Part shown: positions 14,939 through 23,638 of the stretch, in pieces
Layout of the letters: each line of letters opens with the position of its first letter
How positions within the stretch are numbered: the stretch's first letter is position 1
NCBI GenBank assembly: GCA_963830165.1
Contig: CAWHKZ010000005.1
Span: 248,001-312,000 of the forward strand
Reading direction: 5' to 3'
DNA length: 64,000 nt
Source of the DNA: Bog-756 sp963830165
GTDB lineage: Bacteria; Actinomycetota; Acidimicrobiia; Acidimicrobiales; RAAP-2
Notes under the pieces: generated by a model
Told to the model about the DNA's origin: nothing
Seen by the model: only the letters and a program-made list of their open reading frames with translations
The model's database searches: none
Made by a program: the position numbers and the translations under genes

Positions 14939-16984
14939 GTGACCGACACGCTCGCCACCCCCGGCTCGCTGCGACTCCCCAAGCGCCAGCTCTACCTGGT
15001 CATCGGTGCCCTCATGCTGGGCATGTTCCTGGCCGCGCTCGACCAGACGGTCGTGTCGACCGCGCTCCCCACCATCGTCGGCGACCTCCACGGCGGCTCG
15101 CACCTCACGTGGGTGGTGACCGCATACCTCCTGTCGTCGACGGTCTCGACCCCACTGTGGGGCAAGCTCGGCGACCTCTACGGCCGCAAGTTCTTCTTCC
15201 AGGTGGCCATCGTCATCTTCCTCGTGGGCTCCGCCCTGTCCGGGCTGAGCCACACCATGGTCCAGCTGATCCTGTTCCGGTTCCTCCAGGGTCTCGGGGG
15301 TGGCGGCTTGATGGTCGGGGCCCAGACCATCCTCGGAGACGTCGTCTCGCCCCGCGAACGGGGCCGCTACATGGGCCTGTTCATGGCCATGTTCGGCATC
15401 ACGACGGTCATCGGCCCCCTCATCGGTGGCGTCATCGTCGAGTACGCGTCGTGGCGCTGGATCTTCTACATCAACATCCCCATCGGACTGGTGGCCCTCG
15501 TGATCACGGCGGTCGTCCTGCCCGGGGCGCTCACCCGCATCAAGCGGGTGATCGACTACCTCGGCACCGCCCTGCTGGCCGGGTCGGTGTCGGCACTGGT
15601 GATCTTCACCAGCCTGGGCGGCACCTCCTATCCGTGGGGATCGCCGCTCATGATCGGCCTGGCCCTGGCCGGCGTGGTCCTCGGCGTGCTGTTCGTCCTG
15701 GCCGAACGGCGGGCGGCCGAGCCGGTCCTGCCCCTCCACCTGTTCGCCAACCGGGTCTTCTCGGCGGCCAGTGCCATCGGCTTCGTGGTCGGCTTCGCCA
15801 TGTTCGGCGCGCTGACGTTCCTGCCCCTCTTCTTCCAGATCGTCAAAGGGGTCAGTCCGACGGCGTCCGGCCTCCAGCTCTTCCCCATGATGGGCGGGCT
15901 CCTGGTCGCCTCCGTCGGCTCGGGCCAGATCGTGAGCCGGTGGGGCCGCTACAAGGTCTTCCCCGTGGTGGGGACGGCCCTGATGACCGTGGGCCTGTTC
16001 GCCATGTCGCACATCGGGGTCGCCACGAGCGAGGCACTGATCGCCGGGTACATGGTCGTCTTCGGGTTGGGCCTGGGACTGGTGATGCCGGTCCTGGTGG
16101 TGTCGGTCCAGAACGCCGTGTCCTATGACGAACTGGGCACGGCCACCTCGGGCGTCACGTTCTTCCGCAGCATCGGCGGCTCGTTCGGCACGGCGGTGTT
16201 CGGCGCCATCTTCGCCAACGTGCTGGTGGGGAACCTGGCCGACCAGCTGCACCCACTCGGCATCTCGCGCATCCCCGGTGGCGCGGCGGGCCAGATCGAC
16301 AACCCGGCCGTGTTGGCCAAACTGCCGGTCGCCGTGCACCACGCCGTGTCGGTGGCCATCGCCGACACCATCGACCGGGTGTTCCTGATCGGGGTCCCCA
16401 TCGGTCTCCTGGCCTTCTGCCTCTCGTGGCTCCTCCCCGAGATCGAACTCCGCAAATCGGTCCGCACCAGCGAACCGGGCGAGAGCTTCACCCCGCCGAG
16501 CAGCCGCACGTCGCTCGAGGAGCTGCAGCTCAACCTGGAGCGCATCGTCGCCCGCGAGAACCGCGTCGAGCTCTACGAGACCCTGGCCCACCGGGCCGGC
16601 CTCGACATTCCGGCGCGGTCCTGCTGGCTGCTCTACCGGGTGGCCGACCGACCGGGATGCACGGTCGACGCCGTGGCCGCCCGGCTGAAGGTGGACCCGG
16701 ACATCATCGAGCCGGGCATCGTCGGGCTCGAGGAGGCAGGGCTCGTCGTGGGGAAGGACGGTGCCGGGCCGGAGGACACACGGCAGCTCCAGCTGACCCC
16801 GGACGGCGAGTCGGCCGTGGCCCGGCTGGTCGAGGCCCGCCACAAGGGACTCACGGAACTCCTCGACGGCTGGGACCTCGACACCAACACCGAGGTGGTG
16901 GCCATGGTGAGGCAGCTCGCCGGCGAGCTCCTGGCCGACGACGAGAAGATGCTGGCCGCCGCCGGGTTACACGGGACGGCCTAG
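14939..16984 (+). CDS. DHA2 (EmrB/QacA) drug exporter with C-terminal winged-helix domain
   Basis: The 681-residue protein is a 14-segment MFS antiporter over residues ~1-500, with motif A-like GKLGDLYGRK, motif C (GPLIGGVIVE) and the DHA2 opening LDQTVVSTALPTIVGDL. Residues ~525-680 are soluble and look like a MarR-type winged helix: LYRVADRPGCTVDAVAARL, LEEAGLVV, then LTPDGESAVARLVEARHKGL. Such a transporter-regulator fusion is found in some actinobacteria and may let the exporter sense or limit its own expression. The start is a GTG; a 10-base palindrome GTCCATGGAC (14884-14893) lies about 50 bases upstream and could be an operator. The substrate is unknown. Confidence 0.87.
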   Translation: MTDTLATPGSLRLPKRQLYLVIGALMLGMFLAALDQTVVSTALPTIVGDLHGGSHLTWVVTAYLLSSTVSTPLWGKLGDLYGRKFFFQVAIVIFLVGSALSGLSHTMVQLILFRFLQGLGGGGLMVGAQTILGDVVSPRERGRYMGLFMAMFGITTVIGPLIGGVIVEYASWRWIFYINIPIGLVALVITAVVLPGALTRIKRVIDYLGTALLAGSVSALVIFTSLGGTSYPWGSPLMIGLALAGVVLGVLFVLAERRAAEPVLPLHLFANRVFSAASAIGFVVGFAMFGALTFLPLFFQIVKGVSPTASGLQLFPMMGGLLVASVGSGQIVSRWGRYKVFPVVGTALMTVGLFAMSHIGVATSEALIAGYMVVFGLGLGLVMPVLVVSVQNAVSYDELGTATSGVTFFRSIGGSFGTAVFGAIFANVLVGNLADQLHPLGISRIPGGAAGQIDNPAVLAKLPVAVHHAVSVAIADTIDRVFLIGVPIGLLAFCLSWLLPEIELRKSVRTSEPGESFTPPSSRTSLEELQLNLERIVARENRVELYETLAHRAGLDIPARSCWLLYRVADRPGCTVDAVAARLKVDPDIIEPGIVGLEEAGLVVGKDGAGPEDTRQLQLTPDGESAVARLVEARHKGLTELLDGWDLDTNTEVVAMVRQLAGELLADDEKMLAAAGLHGTA

Positions 16985-17156
16985 TCGCCCGCCGGTGGAA
17001 CTGCGATCGGCGGACGCTAAATGGCCTGTCACCAGGGCAATCGTCGGATTCCGTCCTATGCGACACACGGGTGCACCTGCTAGAAATGGACTGCTGGGCC
17101 GGGCGGACGGCTGGAGCACCGGCCGATCGACATACGGTCGGCTCGCAGGGGGAGTC

Positions 17157-17987
17157 ATGACCACACGCCGCCCACAGCTCCGCCGGGAAGAGACCCGCTC
17201 GATGTTCCTCGAGGCGGGTGTGGCCATCCTCCGGGAGCACGGGTTGGGGGCCTGGGGTGAGGTCCTGACCCTCAAGCGGGCCCGCGACCGGGTCGAGGCC
17301 GACCACGGGGTGCGCTTCGTGAACGCCTCGCTCATCGGCCGGATCTGGAAGGACCAGTACGACTACCAGACCGACGTGCTCGCCACCGTCGCCGCCGATG
17401 ACAGCAACTCCGAGGTCGAGCAGACCCTCGACCTCGTGGCCACGCTGCTGGCCGGCCTCGACGTGCACTCACCGCCGGCGCGGCTGTGGTCGATCCAGGA
17501 GATGTGCCGGGTCGTGAGCGCCGTGCACCTCGACACCCTGCGGGGCTCGACGGACTGGGCCCTGTGGATGGGGATCCTGGCCACCACGGCGGTCGGCCCG
17601 GCCCAGGGGCAGCGCCCGCGGGTCGAAACCGCCCTCCTCCAGTCCTACGTGGACGTGACGGACCAGATGGAGGCCATCTACACCTCGCTCCTCGACTTCC
17701 TCGGCTTCCGGATCCGTGCCGGACTGAGCGTCCGCCAGTTCTCCATCGCCGCCGCGGCACTCACCGAGGGCTGCGTACTGCGGGACCGGGTCGACACGGG
17801 CCCGATGCACGGGATCATCCGCCCTACCGGGCGCGACGGCGAGGACCAGGAGTGGACCCTGTTCGGCGTGGTCCTCCACGGCCTGTCCGAGCAGTTCTTC
17901 GAGCTGGACCCCGAGTGGGAGTTGGAGCGGGCCCTTCGGCTCCGGCCGATGGGGATCGACGAGGCGACCGGGCAGGGGGTCCGCTGA
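17157..17987 (+). CDS. TetR-like transcriptional regulator, atypical
   Basis: The 276-residue protein starts at an ATG preceded by AGGGGGAGTC. Its opening (ETRSMFLEAGVAILREHGL) matches helix 1 of the TetR HTH. The next part (ASLIGRIWKDQYDYQTDVLATVA) is in the place of the recognition helix but is longer and diverged, with an insert (~residues 35-60). The rest is a helical ligand-binding domain. It follows the DHA2 exporter by 172 bases on the same strand and may control it, but no operator is seen. It is called TetR-like from the HTH position and overall build; the DNA-binding surface is less certain. Confidence 0.6.
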   Translation: MTTRRPQLRREETRSMFLEAGVAILREHGLGAWGEVLTLKRARDRVEADHGVRFVNASLIGRIWKDQYDYQTDVLATVAADDSNSEVEQTLDLVATLLAGLDVHSPPARLWSIQEMCRVVSAVHLDTLRGSTDWALWMGILATTAVGPAQGQRPRVETALLQSYVDVTDQMEAIYTSLLDFLGFRIRAGLSVRQFSIAAAALTEGCVLRDRVDTGPMHGIIRPTGRDGEDQEWTLFGVVLHGLSEQFFELDPEWELERALRLRPMGIDEATGQGVR

Positions 17988-18083
17988 CCCGCACGGCACG
18001 GAGTGCACGTACCCGCCCCCGCCCCGTCGTATGGCGGACGTGCAGGTGCTCGGTAGACCGGCGGGGGCGGGTACGGACCGGAT

Positions 18084-18121
18084 CGGAGGAGTCCTCCGCT
18101 TGCAGACGGAGGGATCCTCCG
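18084..18121. promoter_or_regulatory. Tandem palindromic operator before the TetR gene
   Basis: CGGAGGAGTCCTCCG (18084-18098) and CGGAGGGATCCTCCG (18107-18121) are two near-identical 15-bp palindromes with centres 23 bases apart, roughly two helical turns. They end 29 bases before the TetR start codon. The layout is typical of autoregulation by two repressor dimers on one face of the DNA. Confidence 0.6.
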
Positions 18122-18150
18122 ATTCGCCAGCGACTAGCCTGAAATGAGCC

Positions 18151-18754
18151 ATGACCAGCGCAGGCGCCTTCCATGACGTGCGGTCACCGCGACCGAAGCG
18201 GGCCGACGCGCGCCGCAACTACGACAAGCTCATCGCCGCCGCCCTGGAGGCATTCACCGAGGAGGGCGGTTCCGCCTCGCTCGAGGAGATCGCACGAGCG
18301 CGCCGGCGTGGGCATCGGCACCCTCTACCGCAACTTCCCCACCCGCCAGGACCTGCTCGAGGCCGTCTACGTGGGCGAGGTCGAGGCGATCTGCCAGACC
18401 GCCGACGAGCTGATGGCGGAACCCCCGTGGGAGGGCCTCGCAGCCTGGCTGCACCGGTTCCTCGGCTACCTGGCCACCAAGCGGGCCCTCTCCGCCGAGC
18501 TCTTCGACCAGCTCGGCCGGGACGCCGCCGTGTTCCACGGGTGCCGCTCCGCCTTCTACGGGGCCGGCGAGCGGCTCCTCGTCCGGGCCCAGGAGGCCGG
18601 GGCCGTGCGGACGGACGTGTCGATCGACGACGTGGTCCTCCTCGTCGCCGGGATCTCCAAGATGCCGGCGACCACCGAGGGCCAGATCCCCCGCATCCTC
18701 GACATCGCCCTCGAGGGACTGCGCGATCCGACCGCGTCCGCCGCCACACGCTGA
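18151..18754 (+). pseudogene. TetR family repressor, broken by a 1-base insertion
   Basis: The first ~49 codons read as a TetR N-terminus (NYDKLIAAALEAFTEEGG...LEEIAR). The remainder, beginning AGVGIGTLYRNFPTR, continues in the next frame. One extra G at about 18298 explains the change; without it the protein would be about 200 residues with an intact helix-turn-helix and a TetR_C-like domain to the stop at 18754. As written, the DNA-binding helix is destroyed. A sequencing error is as likely as a true mutation, given other nearby shifts. The tandem operator upstream suggests that an intact version represses itself. The 3' half alone is open from 18173. Confidence 0.75.
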
Positions 18755-18886
18755 CGGACCCGCACCGTCCGTCGGATACGCCGGACACGACGGGGGGCGG
18801 CGGAACGGACGAGAATGCGGTCCGGGTAGACCAGGAGCCGACGGCGCCGCCGTCGGACGGGACGACGACATCGGGAGGTGGCCACG

Positions 18887-19129
18887 ATGGATGACAACGA
18901 GATCGTGCACCGGATCAACCAGCTGGCGGACGAGGAGCATCGCCTCGAGCGGTCCGAGGGCGGCGACGGCCTCACCGAGGACGAGCAACGGCGGCTGCGG
19001 GACCTCGAGATCGCCCTCGACCAGTGCTGGGACCTGCTCCGCCAGCGTCGCGCCCGTCGCAGCGCCGGTCTCGATCCCGACAACGTGGCCGTGCGGGACC
19101 CCGACGTGGTCAAGGGCTACACGCAGTAG
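18887..19129 (+). CDS. DUF2630 family small protein
   Basis: This protein of about 80 residues starts at the ATG at 18887, 9 bases after GGGAGG; an in-frame GTG at 18878 is too close to that site. It is charged and helical, with the family's hallmark stretch ALDQCWDLLRQRRARR and a preceding ADEEHRLERSEGG. DUF2630 proteins are widespread in actinobacteria and have no known function. It sits between the TetR gene and a tandem hairpin terminator. Confidence 0.8.
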   Translation: MDDNEIVHRINQLADEEHRLERSEGGDGLTEDEQRRLRDLEIALDQCWDLLRQRRARRSAGLDPDNVAVRDPDVVKGYTQ

Positions 19130-19147
19130 GGAAGACGTGGCGACGCC

Positions 19148-19177
19148 GGCGACCTCCGGTCGCCCCGTGGTCGGGGC
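19148..19177. terminator. Two-way tandem hairpin terminator
   Basis: GGCGACC/GGTCGCC (loop TCC, 19148-19164) is followed at once by GCCCC/GGGGC (loop of 6, 19162-19177). It fills the 50-base space between the convergent DUF2630 and thioesterase genes and could end transcription from both sides. Confidence 0.5.
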
Positions 19178-19179
19178 GC

Positions 19180-19746
19180 TCAGGCCGACGTGCCCCCGCC
19201 GACCGCGGCGTCCATCACCAGACAGCTGCCCGTCGCCGTGGCGACCCGCTTGCCGGATCCGTCCACGATGTCGGCGGAGGCGAAGCCCACCCGGCGGCCG
19301 GGCTTGGTGACCGTGCCGGTGGCGTACAGGACGCTGCCGCTGGTGACGGGACGCAGGTAGCTGACGCTCAGGTCGATCGACGTGTACGTCGACCCGACGG
19401 GCAGCGTCGTCTGGAGGGCGCACCCGATGACCGTGTCGGCCAGCGTGCAGACCAGGCCACCGTGGACCATGCCGATCGGGTTGTAGACGGAGTCGTCCGG
19501 CGCGCACCTGAACACGACCCTGCCGGTCTCGATCTCCTCGAGGGTGAAGCCGAGGAGCGAGGCGATGGGCGGCGGGGCCAGGTCGCCCCGCCTGATGGCC
19601 TCGAGGAATTCGATGCCGGACAGCTCCCGGCCACGGCGGGCCGTGGTCATGGGGTCGTACCAGGTCACCGTCCTGGAGGACGCCGGGCCCCAGGACACCG
19701 GGACCTCCTCCACGGCTCCCGGGGCGGCAGCCGGCGCGTCGGCCAT
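19180..19746 (-). CDS. PaaI-type hotdog thioesterase
   Basis: The 188-residue protein contains a 4HBT/PaaI hotdog fold at residues ~60-185. The active-site stretch NPIGMVHGGLVCTLADTVIG carries the HGG motif and the catalytic Asp, followed by SIDLSVSYLRPV strands. It cleaves acyl- or aryl-CoA thioesters in the cytoplasm; the acyl group is unknown. An acyl-CoA ligase gene lies 2 kb away. The ATG at 19746 is chosen because similarity begins after it. The frame remains open upstream to 19941, and the last part of that extension matches the C-terminus of the damaged MFS gene, so the two reading frames run together. Confidence 0.8.
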   Translation of the reverse strand: MADAPAAAPGAVEEVPVSWGPASSRTVTWYDPMTTARRGRELSGIEFLEAIRRGDLAPPPIASLLGFTLEEIETGRVVFRCAPDDSVYNPIGMVHGGLVCTLADTVIGCALQTTLPVGSTYTSIDLSVSYLRPVTSGSVLYATGTVTKPGRRVGFASADIVDGSGKRVATATGSCLVMDAAVGGGTSA

Positions 19747-19910
19747 CGCGTCGGGGGCCGCGCTGATGCCGGCTCCGGGGTGGTTCCGGCCTCGCCCGAC
19801 GGATCGCGGCCGGCGCGGGCCGCCACCACCATGGGCGACCGCCCCACCCCCGCCACCGCGCCGTCGGTCGGGGCCGGGGAGGCGGCCGACGCGGGCCGGG
19901 CACGGAGCAG

Positions 19911-21293
19911 TCAGGCAGACGAGACCGGACGAGACGGCCATGGCCGCCGCGTACCACCACAGGTCGTGGAAGGCGTCCAGGGCGGCGGCCGCGGAGGTCG
20001 GGCGCCCCCAGGATCACCACCAGCACGGCGACCCCGAGCGCACCACCCACCTGGCGCGCCGTCTGGTTGACGGCGCTGCCCACCGCGAAGCGGGCGGCCT
20101 CGAGGGAGGAGACGGCGGCGGCGCTGAGTACCGGGAAGGTGAGTCCGATGCCGAGGCCGACGACCAGGGTCCCGGGCAGCCAGACCCCGAGGTAGTCGCG
20201 CCCGGCACCGATGCGGAGCGCATACCAGGCCAGGCCGGAGGCGAAGACGGCGAACCCGGCGAGCAGGACCGGCCGGAAGCCGATCCGCCCGGCCAGCTTG
20301 CCCGCGGGCCCGGACACCACGGCGACGACCAGCGGGCCCGGGGTGACGGCCAGGCCGGCCAGCAGGATCGAGTAGCCCCAGACGCTGGTGAGGAACAGGA
20401 TGTTGCCGAGCAGCATGGCGAAGAACCCCATGGCGTAGAGCAGGGTGGCGAGGTTGGCCACGGTGAACGAACGGGACCGGAAGAGCCGTAGGTCGAGTAC
20501 GGGTTCGGGGTGGCGCGACGAGCGCGTGACGAAGGCGGCCGTCAACGCCACGCTCGCGCCGAAGCAGGCCAGGATCGACGGGCTCGTCCAGCCCCAGGTG
20601 GGACCCTGCGAGATGCCCAGGACGAGGGCGGCCAGCGACCCGGCCAGCATGACGACGCCGAGGTAGTCCGGGGCCGCCTTCGACCCCGCCCCCGGCCTGC
20701 GCTCCAGCACCCTGCGGCCGACCAACCAGGCCACCAGGCCGACGGGCAGGTTCACGAAGAACGCGGCCCGCCAGCTCGAACCCGGTGATGAGGAGCGCCC
20801 CGACCGACGGTCCCGTCGCCACGGCCAGCGCCCCGATGCCGCCCCACAGGGCCACGACCTGGGAGCGGCGCTCGGACGGGAAGGCGCCGAGCAGGAGGGC
20901 GAGCGACGAGGGGAGCAGGGCCGCCGCGCCGAGGCCCTGGACGAGCCGGCCGGCCACTAGCAGTCCGACGGTCGGGGCCAGGCCGCACAGCAACGACCCG
21001 ACGCAGAAGACGCCGAGTCCGGCGAAGAACACCCGGCGGCTGCCGAGTCGGTCGGCCGTCCGGCCCGCCACGACCAGCAGTGCCCCGAACACGATGCTGT
21101 ATCCGGTGATGACCCAGGCCAGGGTGGCCCGCGAGTCACCGGAGAAGGTGCGCTCGAGGGCGGGGAAGGCCACGTTCACGATCGAGAGGTCGAGGGACGC
21201 CATGAACGCCCCCAGGGCGGTCACCGCGAACACGAGCCTGCGGTCCACGGACGGGACCCCGGGCTCCGGATCTGCCTGCGTCGGTTGCGTCAT
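19911..21293 (-). pseudogene. DHA2-like MFS transporter with two frameshifts
   Basis: The N-terminal ~175 residues from the ATG at 21293 read as MFS (GAFMASLDLSIVNVAFPAL, then GRTADRLGSRR as motif A). At about 20775 one extra base moves the frame to AFFVNLPVGLVAWLVGRR and onwards. A second extra base near 20000 moves it again to YAAAMAVSSGLVCL. Corrected, it would be a drug:H+ antiporter of roughly 460 residues and 14 segments. The true stop is unclear, because the last frame runs on into the thioesterase gene; 19911 is a stop in the first frame. It is divergent from an HxlR regulator gene, its likely controller. Assembly error or real decay cannot be told apart here. Confidence 0.7.
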
Positions 21294-21346
21294 GGAACTG
21301 ACCCTAACGGATTGCGTAGCATGATGCAACTGACTAACCTGGAGGC

Positions 21347-21823
21347 ATGGAACGGAAGAGCTTCGGCGACATGGACTGCTCGGTGGCCCAGTGCCTCGAG
21401 GTGGTCGGCGACTGGTGGACCATGCTCATCGTCCGCGACGCCTTCCTCGGGGTGACCCGCTTCGAGGACTTCCGCCGGCGCCTCGGGATCTCGCGGAACA
21501 TCCTCCAGCAGCGGCTCACCAAGCTCGTCGACGCCGGGGTGCTCGCGCGGGTTCCCTACTCCGAACATCCACCCCGGGACGACTACCGGCTGACGGCCAA
21601 GGGCCGGGACCTGTGGCCCGTGCTCACGGCCATGCGGCAGTGGGGCGACATCTATGCGGCCCCCGACGGTCCCCCGATCGAGGTGGTCCACGACGCCTGT
21701 GGCCACGCCGGCCGCCAGATCATGGTGTGCGAGCGGTGCCACGAGCCGGTGGGTCCCCGCGACGTGCACACGGTGCCCGGTGAGGGTCGCTCCCCCGGCC
21801 TCGTGGCGTCCCGCACGGGCTGA
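21347..21823 (+). CDS. HxlR family transcriptional regulator
   Basis: The 158-residue protein has the HxlR winged helix: CSVAQCLEVVGDWWTMLIVR, then ISRNILQQRLTKLVDAGVL and YRLTAKGRDLWPVL. The cysteine of the opening motif, used for redox or aldehyde sensing in some members, is present. The C-terminal extension has cysteines (DACGH, CERC) that could bind a metal. The ATG follows CTGGAGGC. It is divergent from the MFS transporter with 53 bases between the starts, and HxlR proteins often regulate such a neighbour. Confidence 0.88.
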   Translation: MERKSFGDMDCSVAQCLEVVGDWWTMLIVRDAFLGVTRFEDFRRRLGISRNILQQRLTKLVDAGVLARVPYSEHPPRDDYRLTAKGRDLWPVLTAMRQWGDIYAAPDGPPIEVVHDACGHAGRQIMVCERCHEPVGPRDVHTVPGEGRSPGLVASRTG

Positions 21824-21939
21824 CCCGGCCCCACGGCGGCACCTCGGCCCCGGTCGGTCGGCCCCGGTCGGTCGGCGTCGGTGCCGTGGGTGGGCGCGGC
21901 CTGAATCCACCGGGCCGGCCCGTCGGACATACTTTGCCG

Positions 21940-23526
21940 ATGGACGCCGACTCCCTCCAGGAATTCCAGATGCACGGCCAGGACATCCCCTGGCTGCTCG
22001 CCCACTGGGCCGAGCACCGACCCGACCACCCGGTGCTCGTCTGGGACCCGCCCTCCGGCGGGGGCCGGCAGTGGACCTACCGGGAGCTCCTCGAGGACAC
22101 CAACCGCCTGGCCGCCGGCCTGGTCGGCCGGGGCGTCGCCAAGGGCGACAAGGTGCTCCTCCACGCCGACAACTGTCCCGAACTGGTCCTGGCCTGGCTG
22201 GCCTGCGCCACCGTGGGTGCCGTCGGGGTGACGACGAACACGAAGTCCGTGACCGCCGAGCTGGCCTACTTCATCGACAAGGCCCAGTGCGTAGCCGCCA
22301 TCACCCAGCCACGCTTCGCGGCGATGGTGACCGCCGCCGGTCCGGACCTGCGGTGGGTGGCCGTGACGGCGACGGACGGCGACGAACCCGGGACCTCGGA
22401 CCCGGCCGGACTGGAGCTCGAGCCCTTCGACGGCCTGTTCGGCGAGGCGGACGCCTGGCCGGGCCGGCCCGCCGAGCCGCTGCTCCCCTTCGGGATCATG
22501 TTCACGTCGGGCACCACCAACAAACCGAAGGCCGTGGTCCACACCCACGCCAACGCGGTCTGGGCCAGCCGGCTCGGGCCCCGCAACATCGACCTGGGCC
22601 CGGACGACCGCTACCTCATCTACCTGCCCTTCTTCCACGTGAACGCGCAGAGCTGGACGTTCTTCCCGGTGCTGGGCGTCGGGGCGACTGCCGTCCTCAC
22701 CCCGAAGTGGTCGACGAGCCGCTTCTGGGACGTCGTGGCCGACCAGGGGATCACCCACATCTCCCTCATGCCGTTCGTGATGGGCACCCTGGCCCAGCCG
22801 GACCGACCGGAGACCCGGTTGAGGGTGGGCGTCTTCGGGCTGATCATGCCCGACCTCGACCGCATGTTCGGGATCGACGTCTATGCCGCCTACGGCATGA
22901 CCGAGCTGGTGTCCCACGCCATCACCGGTAAGCCGAGCGAGCACCTGCCCACCCGGTCCATGGGGCACGTGGCCCCGGGCTACGAGCTCGCCGTGGTCGA
23001 CAAGGAGACCGGCGAGTTGTGTGTCGAGGGTCAGACCGGCGAGTTGTGGATGCGTGGCACCCGGGGCATCGAGATCTTCCTCGAGTACTTCGACAATCCC
23101 GAGGCCAACGCCGCCTCGTTCGAGGACGGCTGGTTCAAGACCGGCGACATGGTCCGGATGGGCCCCGGGGGCAACGTCTTCTACCAGGAACGGGACAAGG
23201 ACCTGATCAAGGTGGGCGGCGAGAACGTCTCGGCCCGTGAGGTCGAGGAGACCGTCGCCACCGTGCCAGGAGTCGCCCAGGTCGCCGTCGTGGGCAAGAA
23301 GCACGAGTGGTTGGACCAGGTGGTGGTGGCCTTCGTGATCACCGCACCGGGCGCTCCCGAGCAGGCCGAGCTCGAACAGCAGGTCATCGAGGAGTGCAAG
23401 GGCCGGCTGGCCGAGTTCAAGGTTCCCCGGGCCGTCTACGTCGTCGAGGAGTTCCCCCTCGGGACGCTCGACAAGCTCCTCAAGAACAAGCTCCGCGACC
23501 TGGCCGACGAGCAGCCGGAGATCTGA
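21940..23526 (+). CDS. Acyl-CoA synthetase (AMP-dependent ligase, ANL family)
   Basis: The 528-residue enzyme activates a carboxylic acid as acyl-AMP and then joins it to CoA. The P-loop FTSGTTNKPKAVVHTH (near residue 188), A5 YAAYGMTEL, A7 GWFKTGDMV, and A8 ERDKDLIKVGGENVSAREVE are all present; the C-terminal lysine region is LGTLDKLLKNKLRD. Similarity is greatest to the crotonobetaine/carnitine- and medium-chain-type ligases, but the substrate cannot be fixed. The ATG at 21940 is chosen since family similarity starts there; an earlier in-frame start lacks it. A short hairpin follows the stop. Confidence 0.9.
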   Translation: MDADSLQEFQMHGQDIPWLLAHWAEHRPDHPVLVWDPPSGGGRQWTYRELLEDTNRLAAGLVGRGVAKGDKVLLHADNCPELVLAWLACATVGAVGVTTNTKSVTAELAYFIDKAQCVAAITQPRFAAMVTAAGPDLRWVAVTATDGDEPGTSDPAGLELEPFDGLFGEADAWPGRPAEPLLPFGIMFTSGTTNKPKAVVHTHANAVWASRLGPRNIDLGPDDRYLIYLPFFHVNAQSWTFFPVLGVGATAVLTPKWSTSRFWDVVADQGITHISLMPFVMGTLAQPDRPETRLRVGVFGLIMPDLDRMFGIDVYAAYGMTELVSHAITGKPSEHLPTRSMGHVAPGYELAVVDKETGELCVEGQTGELWMRGTRGIEIFLEYFDNPEANAASFEDGWFKTGDMVRMGPGGNVFYQERDKDLIKVGGENVSAREVEETVATVPGVAQVAVVGKKHEWLDQVVVAFVITAPGAPEQAELEQQVIEECKGRLAEFKVPRAVYVVEEFPLGTLDKLLKNKLRDLADEQPEI

Positions 23527-23538
23527 CCGGGGCCCGAG

Positions 23539-23553
23539 CGGCCCGGCGGGCCG
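23539..23553 (+). terminator. Hairpin after the acyl-CoA synthetase gene
   Basis: CGGCCC and GGGCCG pair perfectly around GGC, 13 bases past the stop codon. The stem is short and lacks a U-tract, so this is a weak call. Confidence 0.35.
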
Positions 23554-23638
23554 TCCTGCCCGCCTCCGCCAACCGTTCTGCAACCGAGTTCGCGGCACGG
23601 CGCCTCAAGTAGGGCGCGACAACGGTCGATGCGGGGTG

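Noticed and set aside
14873..16843. A 656-codon minus-strand frame opposite the DHA2 exporter
   Set aside because: It is rich in Asp/His/Glu/Gly and has no domain; it is a shadow of the exporter gene.
21652..23598. A 648-codon minus-strand frame opposite the acyl-CoA synthetase
   Set aside because: It has no recognisable motif and the plus-strand enzyme carries all ANL motifs.
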